Shown: piece by piece, positions 18,560 to 25,372 of the stretch
How positions within the stretch are numbered: the first letter of the stretch is position 1
Layout of the letters: each line of letters opens with the position of its first letter
Assembly: GCA_003427395.1 (NCBI GenBank)
Contig: BFEA01000009.1
Location: 1,349,603-1,374,974 of the forward strand
Direction of reading: 5' to 3'
Length of the DNA stretch: 25,372 nucleotides
From: Chara braunii
Taxonomy: Eukaryota; Streptophyta; Charophyceae; Charales; Characeae
Notes under the pieces: model-generated
The model's database searches: none
What the model was told of the DNA's origin: nothing
What the model saw: only the letters and a program-made list of their open reading frames with translations
Made by a program: the position numbers and the translations under genes

Positions 18560-20180
18560 TTCTTATGCCTACCAACTAGAGTTCCAGTCAACGCCTCTTA
18601 TTCCTGATCCTTATGTCATCTCCCGGTTCGCGTCATCCGAACTGGAGATTGGGCATTTCCCTTGTGATAATCTTGCTATGTCAAGCAGGGATTTGTTGGT
18701 TGTTCTCCTACTCGTTGTACAAGAAAGTTATATGAAGCATTGAACGGACATTTAATAGAGTCAAGGATTGTCAAGGAGTTAAGGATGAGCAGATGTAGCG
18801 AGAAAGATGTCAGGATCTTTAAGGGAGTGACCCTAGGAGACAAGGCTAGGTGAAAGTTGCATATGGTACTTATTGTCAATAAGTAGAGTCCGATGACAGG
18901 AGATAGAAGTAAACGAATGTGGTAATGTGTTAATTTAAGCATGTATTAGACTAGAAACTTGAAGTATAAGACAAGTGAGATGGGGAATAAAGGAACAATA
19001 AAAGTGGATTGACTACGCGACTCGTTCATCTGAATTAACTCGTTTAGACTTTGTTAGTCTAAGGGTTGTACTTGCGAACAAAGTTATGGGTGGAAGCCTG
19101 TTTAGTCAGAAGTATGGCAGATCCACAGAAAAGAGGCGAAAGAACGGATAGAGTAGCTTATTATATCAACTGTAAAAGCTTACAAGAAAAGACACATAAT
19201 CCTAAGTGTAGTCAGTGAGGTAGTGAGGAAGTAGGTGTCAAACCATCTTGTTATGATCAACTTGATGGCTATATTCAGGCATGAGGATAGTTGCTTAAAC
19301 TCATCTACCCTGGACCATCTACTTGAATATATATAAGTTGAATCTAAGGGCTTAAATCCATTTTCTTGAGGTCATTCATTTGAGGTTATGCTTTTAAAAA
19401 TTATCCATTTATGTAAGTCTATTTTATGCATTTATTTATGGATAATTGTTTAAATTGTCTCCGGAGTTTATTTATTCTAGACTATGCACTTAAATTCATC
19501 CGTCCGAATTAATCAAATTTCGCTATTTATCTATGTTTATTTCACTTAAGTCCATACGTCTGGATTGCTCTCCTATAAAGGATAGAAAAGCTACGCAGAA
19601 TCCACGTCCGACGCGGGTTCGGAGGTGAACGGAGTGACCGACTCCTTGGGAGAAGAAATTCTCTCAAGAGATGGTCAATGTGTAGAGTCTATCCTTGAGG
19701 GGAGTTACAATCCTAAGTTATCCTTTCCCTGACAGATGGCTAGAAGGAGCTATAAATCTGTCTTCTAAAGTAGCAGTGAAACCCGCGCCGGAACTATGTT
19801 CCTGGTCCATAGTGGGGTGTTGTTACCTGACCCTTTGCAGAATGGTGACTACATTACTACTGAGAAGGAGGAAAGTATTTGAACCTTGTTAGACTATGGC
19901 CTATGATGAAGGCAACTACTGCATGCCACAGGGAGGTAGGGAGTGATTCCTCAACTATCCTTGTATCAGGTGGGTTCATCATCACGAGAAAGGGATATGT
20001 CATCCTGGGACGTGTACGGTGAGGTTGTCTACTAATTAACCAAAGTTTGCAAGGAACAGATACTGTAGTATTCTCATTATCTTTGCATCCAAAACATTTA
20101 TCATTAAAATTTTGTTGACTACAGCATGATTATGGCCTATGATCATAACAGATACCGTAAGTTTTTCGCCATCACCAAAG
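18560..20180. other. AT-rich stretch, probable retroelement debris
   Basis: No intact frame. Stop codons are dense in all frames and the composition suggests old, mutated transposon sequence. Nothing identifiable was found between the gag-like start at 18269 and the copia-like remnants at 20188. Confidence 0.4.
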
Positions 20181-20187
20181 CATACAT

Positions 20188-20640
20188 ATGCTTGTTAGGC
20201 TCGTCTCTTCGCTGCCAAAACTATTTATATACTCAACTATTATAATTAATCCATTACTATCGCAATATACTATTATGACCTGCTTAAATGGTCTTAGGCG
20301 TTTGGAAGTTAGCAATGGTAGTAAGGTATGGTTTGAATATTACGTTTCGAAAAAAAAATATTGTAGGAAGGAGAAACTCTGTATAGTGATGAGAGATGTT
20401 ATTGGGTGTTTTGTCTGTATGAGCAAGACCTAGGGGTAGCAGAAAAAAGGTCAGAAGCAATGAGGCCAGAAGTGGATGCTTCTTTGGCACGAAAGAAGGG
20501 TACTTCAAGAATGATTGTAAGATACTAGCAATGTACGTTAAGTTGGGAATGACTAAGTTTCACGTACGCGGAAGATTGGTGGTCATCACTGGACAGATAA
20601 TTCGAGGGTGGCATAGTGATGCACGATAGGATGTTAGTGT
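20188..20640 (+). pseudogene. Copia-like gag remnant with broken zinc knuckle
   Basis: A + frame (20188-20433) contains LVRLVSSLPKLF, similar to the conserved SSLP segment in copia-type gag (UBN2 family), and LNGLRRLEVSNGSK, as found before the knuckle. In a shifted frame at 20477-20518 the spacing of a CX2CX4HX4C knuckle is exact, but the second Cys is Gly (GGC) and the His is Tyr (TAC). Each is one base change from the functional residue. That frame stays open to a stop near 20627. Frameshift plus two lost zinc ligands mark this as dead. Confidence 0.5.
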
Positions 20641-20649
20641 TGGCCATCA

Positions 20650-22000
20650 CTTTCTTAAGATTAAAGAGAAGTAGATGTATGAACTTCTAGATAAATTAAG
20701 ATGTTTTGTTGGGTAAGAGAGAACATGGGAGAGTAGAATGCAGTCTGGGAAGGGAGCGAGTTCTTTCCTTAAGTTTTGATAGACTAAAGGTTAGAATAGT
20801 ATAAGGAAACACATAGACATTTTAAGATAGACAATGATGATGACAGAGATGAGTCGCAAGTCTCACTCGTTGTAACATACTTTATATTTATATATGTATC
20901 CAAAGGGGATGAGTTGGTGACCACAAACACTTTCACATTGTGAGTGAATCCTTGTCTATGGTTGAGTCTTTTTGTGAGTCAGTATTTCCCTTTGTCTATC
21001 ACTATTGGACTCATCTGAGGCCTAGAGATGGTGGTAGAGGAACGGGCGGATCAATGCTTTGTGTGAAAGTCGGTGAAAGGTTGTATGACCAAGATATTGG
21101 AAGGATTGATTATATGTTTGAGAAAACGATGCCACGACATTGACAAACTTTTTTCAATAAGTGGAAACCTTTTGCAATCATTTTCCTTTGAATGAGATGT
21201 TTGTTTAAGTGGTTTCAGACAAGCAAAGAATCAACAAATATTTATTTTAAAAATAATGTTTTTTTTATATAATACAAATGACCCCGAGGTGCGTGCCTCA
21301 CCGAGCTATGATCAAAGACTTGGAGGGCACAACCCTGAGTGGCAGCCTGGCGAATGCTCAATTTATTATCTCATTTATTTGGTTTATTTAAAAGGTTTCG
21401 TTCATCCACCGGCATAAATTACCAAGCCTATGGTGGAAAATTGGCATCGTTGGGACGTAACTTCCAGCGTTGGCTGCTGACCAAGTATAACCAGGCAGCG
21501 GACCTTCTGGTTTTGGCCTAGAGTTGAGACCTGAAGGGCGGCCGCCCTAGTGAGAGAATAAACTCAGGTAGTTACTAGAGGGGTCGAGAGTCAGGTATAG
21601 AAACTGGGTAAAACCCAGGATAGGAGGATTTACCCGTTATTGAGTAACCAATACGGGAACCACTGTTAATATAACAACACAGTGGGCCGCAGCTCCGGCC
21701 TAATCAGCAGGACTGTGGTGGGTCATGATGGAGACCGTTGTCCTCCTATATTAGGCTTCGGGCAGGACGACAGGCAACTTTGGATTGTGATATCAAGAGT
21801 TGAACACCCATTGGTCTCGGTTAGGACCCGCGTTTGACGGGTTGAGTTCGCACGCGGACACCGACCCTGAAAACAACCAACGAATACCTAAGCCAAAGAC
21901 TAAGGGTGGGGGGGAAGGAAAGGTGCGTTGTCATACTTAACTATTTCATGTACTGTAGTACAGATCGAGTATCCCCACTTCCAGTCATTAAATTTATTTT
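20650..22000. other. Stretch without a recognisable gene
   Basis: Stops in all frames. The frames at 20940-21143 and 21339-21521 have no distinctive features. Small inverted repeats occur (CCACTGT/ACAGTGG near 21660-21686). At 21769-21800 CGACA is followed within 20 bases by TGATATCAAGAGTTG, loosely like a copia primer-binding site, but this is too weak to annotate as an element end. Confidence 0.35.
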
Positions 22001-22035
22001 ATGTGGGAGACCCGGGTTAAAATCCCGGTAGTAAT
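22000..22035 (+). other. tRNA-type T-arm, probable SINE fragment
   Basis: GTGGGAGACCCGGGTTAAAA continues to CCCGG and folds as a tRNA T-arm: stem CCGGG (22012-22016), 7-base loop TTAAAAT, stem CCCGG (22024-22028). The GGGAGACCCGGGTT context is typical of the B-box region of plant tRNA-derived SINEs. No A-box was found upstream, so this is a fragment. Confidence 0.45.
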
Positions 22036-22179
22036 AATGAAAAGTGAGGTGGCGACGTCAATCCTAAAACCACATTTCATTCCAGTATTCAGATTTGACG
22101 ATTTGCTTGTCGGAATACTTCTTTTATTTGCATATAGTTATCCTGCGACGGGGACGTCGCTTAATGGAGTTTGGGGTAC

Positions 22180-23452
22180 TGTCGGACCAAATACCCTTAC
22201 AAGGGCCATGCTTTTGCATTCGACACGGTGACGGCGTCGACTACCATGACGGAGCCAGTCTGGAATGAAAAGGGTGTGCACGCTTGAGCGTGACACTCGA
22301 AACGAATTCCTCGGCCATTGAGGCCGGGGCAAGATCGGTGATAAAATTTCGTTAAGTATGCGAGCGCGTTGTTATGATGCACACTGCGAAGGTTCGGATC
22401 TGTAGTAATACCCTTCGATCGAAGAGGTTGAGAGGTCGATAGGGTTGATGTTATGACGAGTAGATCTACGATGTACGTTGAGACTTAATCGTCAGTACAT
22501 TAGTCAGAATAAACTAATACGCGCCCCGGTCATACGACCGGTCATACGACCGGAGTAATTATTAGTGTATGATCATCGGGGTTGAGGTAACACCCCGACT
22601 GTTGACGTTTGCTCGAGCGGTACCTTTTATCCCTACTAGTGCACCGTAAACGAGGTTGAGGCTCTAGCTCAGCCTCCAGTAGGTAGAAAGGGAGTCGCCC
22701 CTTGGGAGGTGACTTCCTGACCGCATGACTACCCGAGCGACTGGTGCCTTCGTTCCTCTGCAGAGGGAGACACCGTTGCAAGTTCTGATATCGTCTTCAC
22801 GGGGTCTAGACTGAGACTACTGGACCTAGTACCCGCTTACCTAACAATACTGGGCCTCTAAAAATGCCAACTTTTGTTTTCTTGTGCTCGGCCTTGAGTA
22901 CTCGGCACATCTACCTCTACTTAGTGTGGTACCGGCTCACCTGTTACTTGAGTGTTTTCCGCGGCTTTTAATTGTCACGGGTCTCTTTTCCCGTTGCTTG
23001 AGTACTTTCTCCGCCACGACCCTTAATGTGGTGGCTTGATCTAAATGTCGGCCTGTCAGGCCTTCCCACCTACCAAGTGCCCTCACGGGTCGCACACACG
23101 CTCAAGCCGACAAACACTCAGGCAGGCATGCCGGCCGGCAAGCTTGCGAGCACGCAGACTTAGAAACGGGCTCAGACCACTAGCCAGGCTGAGCCCCACT
23201 TTTATACATATACAAGAGTTGCTCCTCTTTTATTTGAAGTAGGAGCTAGCTCAGTAGGTTTAGGGGCAAATTCTCAAGCTAGAGATGCAGGGACCGAATC
23301 TGACCTGACGTCGAGTTATCTCATTTTTGCAAGGAACTTTACTTTCATTTTCACCCACGGACGAACGGTCGGGGCTTGAACCCGCGACCTTGGTGTTAGA
23401 ATGAGTTAGAGTTAGTTGGTTCGTTAGCACCGAGTGTAGTGAGGGCTCGACA
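22180..23452 (+). mobile_element. LTR copy B of the long LTR retrotransposon
   Basis: Same termini as copy A (TGTCGGACC...GGCTCGACA), 1273 bp, same orientation. Base changes and small indels are scattered throughout, including loss of TATTTGG near its 5' end and a small duplication of GGTCATACGACC near 22530-22550. The sequence just before it (GGAGTTTGGGGTAC) is only weakly purine-rich, so whether it is the 3' LTR of element A or the 5' LTR of another copy cannot be decided from the edge alone. The leader that follows argues for a 5' LTR. Confidence 0.8.
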
Positions 23453-23516
23453 CTTGGCACAAATGGGTAATTAACTAATAGATTTATTTATTTATTATTT
23501 TCCATTATTAGTTAGA

Positions 23517-23547
<31 letters not shown>

Positions 23548-24401
23548 CTACTTTTTTTTCTCACTAACTTTGTAGATTCACTATTGTGAATCTGCACTGA
23601 ATAGCCGGGCAGATTCGTTCCTACGAAATCTGCTCGGCTCCGGACTCAGCAAATCGAGTTATGTCCCGGCAAACCGAGTTCTGTCCGCGTGCTCGGGCAG
23701 AGTGCTCGACGAGTGACATGAGCAGATGCGTGGCAGTGCGCAGGCGGAGAAATGCGGAAAAAAAAAAAAAAAAAAAAAAAACGAGAGAGGAAAATGGGAA
23801 AGCAAGCCAGCGCGCGCGGGGAGATAGCGCAGGGAGCAGCGGAGATGGCGCGAGGGGAGTAGAGGAGATAGTGCGGGGAGTAGGGGAGATAGCGCGGAGA
23901 GGAGGTGACAAGCACGCAGGGACTGCGCGGTGAAAGACGTGGAGGTAACGCATGAGGTAGAGAAGGAGGAGTAGCGGGAGAAGCGTAGAACAAGAAGAAG
24001 GAGAATAGTAATAATAATAATAATAAGAAGAAGAAGAAGAAAAAGAGGAAGAAGAAGCACACGACAAGGGGGTCTTCATCGGAACGGGGAAGATTGTTGT
24101 AATTATCAATCTTGAACGACAAATGCCTATTAAACGCGAGTCATCTGCTCGCACTAGTTACGTCCCTGCCCTTTGTGCATACCTCCGTCGCTCCTACCGA
24201 TTGAATGGGCCGGTGAAGTGTCTGGATGGCGGTGATCTCGGCGGTTTGCCGCTGGGGGTGCCATGAAAGGTCATTCAACCTCATCACTAAGATGAAGGAG
24301 GACGGGTGAGAGAAAGGGGAAGAAAGGAGGAACGCGCGAGTGAACGAGGGGCTGCGCGAGGAAAGGAAAAAGAGGAAGAAGAGAAGAAAGAAGAAGAAGA
24401 A

Positions 24402-24432
<31 letters not shown>

Positions 24433-25372
24433 GAGAAAGGAAAGGAGGAGGAGAAGAAGGAGTCGAAGGAGGAAGGAGAAGAGAAAAGGCAGGAATACTT
24501 ACTTGACCGAACGACAAGCACGTCGACGACGAAGTCTCCGATGACGGCGGCTCCGATGGCAACAGTGACGACAACGAGGGAGCGGGAGAAAAGAACGGGT
24601 AGGTCTCCTTCCTCGCGACCGATCCCGGTGCTTCCCTCGATAAGATTAGCAAAATAAATAAATGAATAAATAAATAAATAAATAAAATAGAATGAATATA
24701 TCCCTACAACATGGGGATATACACTACCACATTTGTGTGTGTGTGTGTGTGTGTATGTGTGTGTGAGTGACGCATGTCCCGTAGGACGATGCGCAGGGAG
24801 CCGAGGATTCACTATGTGATGAAAAGGACTGAAAAATGGACAATGCGAAGACAGCGTAGCACCAACAAGCAATGTACATTCAGAATACATGCAAGATCGC
24901 GCAAAACGACGTGGTGGAAGACTTAGAGGGAAAAATCTGATCTGATCCGGACTGACCCAACATCCATCGCACATCACCCAGGGGAGAGAGGGAGGAGGGA
25001 CCGCAAGCGTGGAAGCAAGGTCCCTTCCTCGCATGCATACATGGGGAGATACCACGGATGAGAGATGGGGCAGAGACGAGACGAAGAGGACGGAGGCAAG
25101 GGAGTAGACCAAGATCGCAATAGCGAAGTCCCTTGCCGAGTGTCCAATCAATGTCTGTCCCAGAAATGTCGACTCAGATCCTGGGCAATGCGCCCAGCGT
25201 AACCTCTGCGTGAATCCCTAGTGATAAACTCTCACACTCTCATATAGAAGAAGAAGATGAGAAAGAAAAGAAAGGAGGAGAGGGAAAGAGAGAGTGAGAG
25301 AGAGGGAGATGGAGAGGAAACCGAAGGGGAGGAAGGCAAAGGCGAGTGCGCAGATGGAGTAAGCAAGCAGGA
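23453..25372 (+). mobile_element. Retrotransposon leader region, copy B (runs off window)
   Basis: Collinear with 6526-8429, including the poly-A (23758-23781), GAA, AAAT and GT tracts. Copy-specific features are poly-T at 23520-23546 and a TAA run near 24006-24028. The 336-residue minus-strand frame (24141-25151) exists only because the GT tract is shorter here than in copy A. It is low-complexity and not conserved as protein. The element continues past the window end. Confidence 0.75.

Noticed and set aside
24141-25151. 336-residue minus-strand open frame, the longest in the window
   Set aside because: It reads GAA, GT and AAAT repeats as Ser/Phe/Leu/His runs. The matching region of copy A (7286-8208) is split by a repeat-length change, so the frame is not conserved as a protein.

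Overview
This is eukaryotic nuclear DNA, dominated by repeats, with no bacterial-type operon, rRNA or CRISPR. It is packed with microsatellites ((GA)n, (CT)n, (TTA)n, (GAA)n, (AAAT)n, (GT)n), long-terminal-repeat (LTR) retrotransposon pieces, two hairpin-rich satellites and exon-like islands with GT-AG splice signals. A short run of the plant-type telomere heptamer (AAACCCT) near 15323 and a plant-style tRNA-SINE T-arm near 22012 suggest a green-lineage genome (land plant or streptophyte alga). Coccidian protists share that heptamer, so the lineage is a low-confidence inference.

Layout. 1-1229: (GA)84 at the window edge, then nearly featureless DNA. 1230-2745: a satellite of nested hairpin modules. 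2904-3091: a (CT)n tract with one N. 3819-5271: the best protein-coding segment, a + strand reading frame of about 484 codons broken by one TGA and cut off at 5272 by an LTR retrotransposon. 5272-6525: LTR copy A (TGTCG...CGACA), followed by a primer-binding-site-like sequence and a leader region without gag, conserved to at least 8429. From 22180 to the window end the same LTR plus leader recurs in the same orientation (copy B), 16.9 kb downstream.

8430-14830 holds the most unusual part: minus-strand exon-like islands with good splice signals, and five tandem copies of a roughly 0.4 kb unit. Each copy carries a minus-strand splice donor, three share an acceptor-like site, and each is joined to a (TTA)n tract. 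These are interleaved with degenerate CAGA/CACA minisatellites. 15649-16340 is a 162-bp higher-order satellite made of three 54-bp hairpin subrepeats. 17523-18560 is a second, degraded LTR element with a Ty3/gypsy-like primer-binding site. Around 20188-20640 are remnants of a copia-like gag with a broken zinc knuckle.

No complete, intact gene can be defended here. The window reads as accessory, transposon-rich chromatin that once contained at least one host or transposon gene (3.8-5.3 kb) and a possible minus-strand multi-exon locus (about 8.8-13.6 kb).
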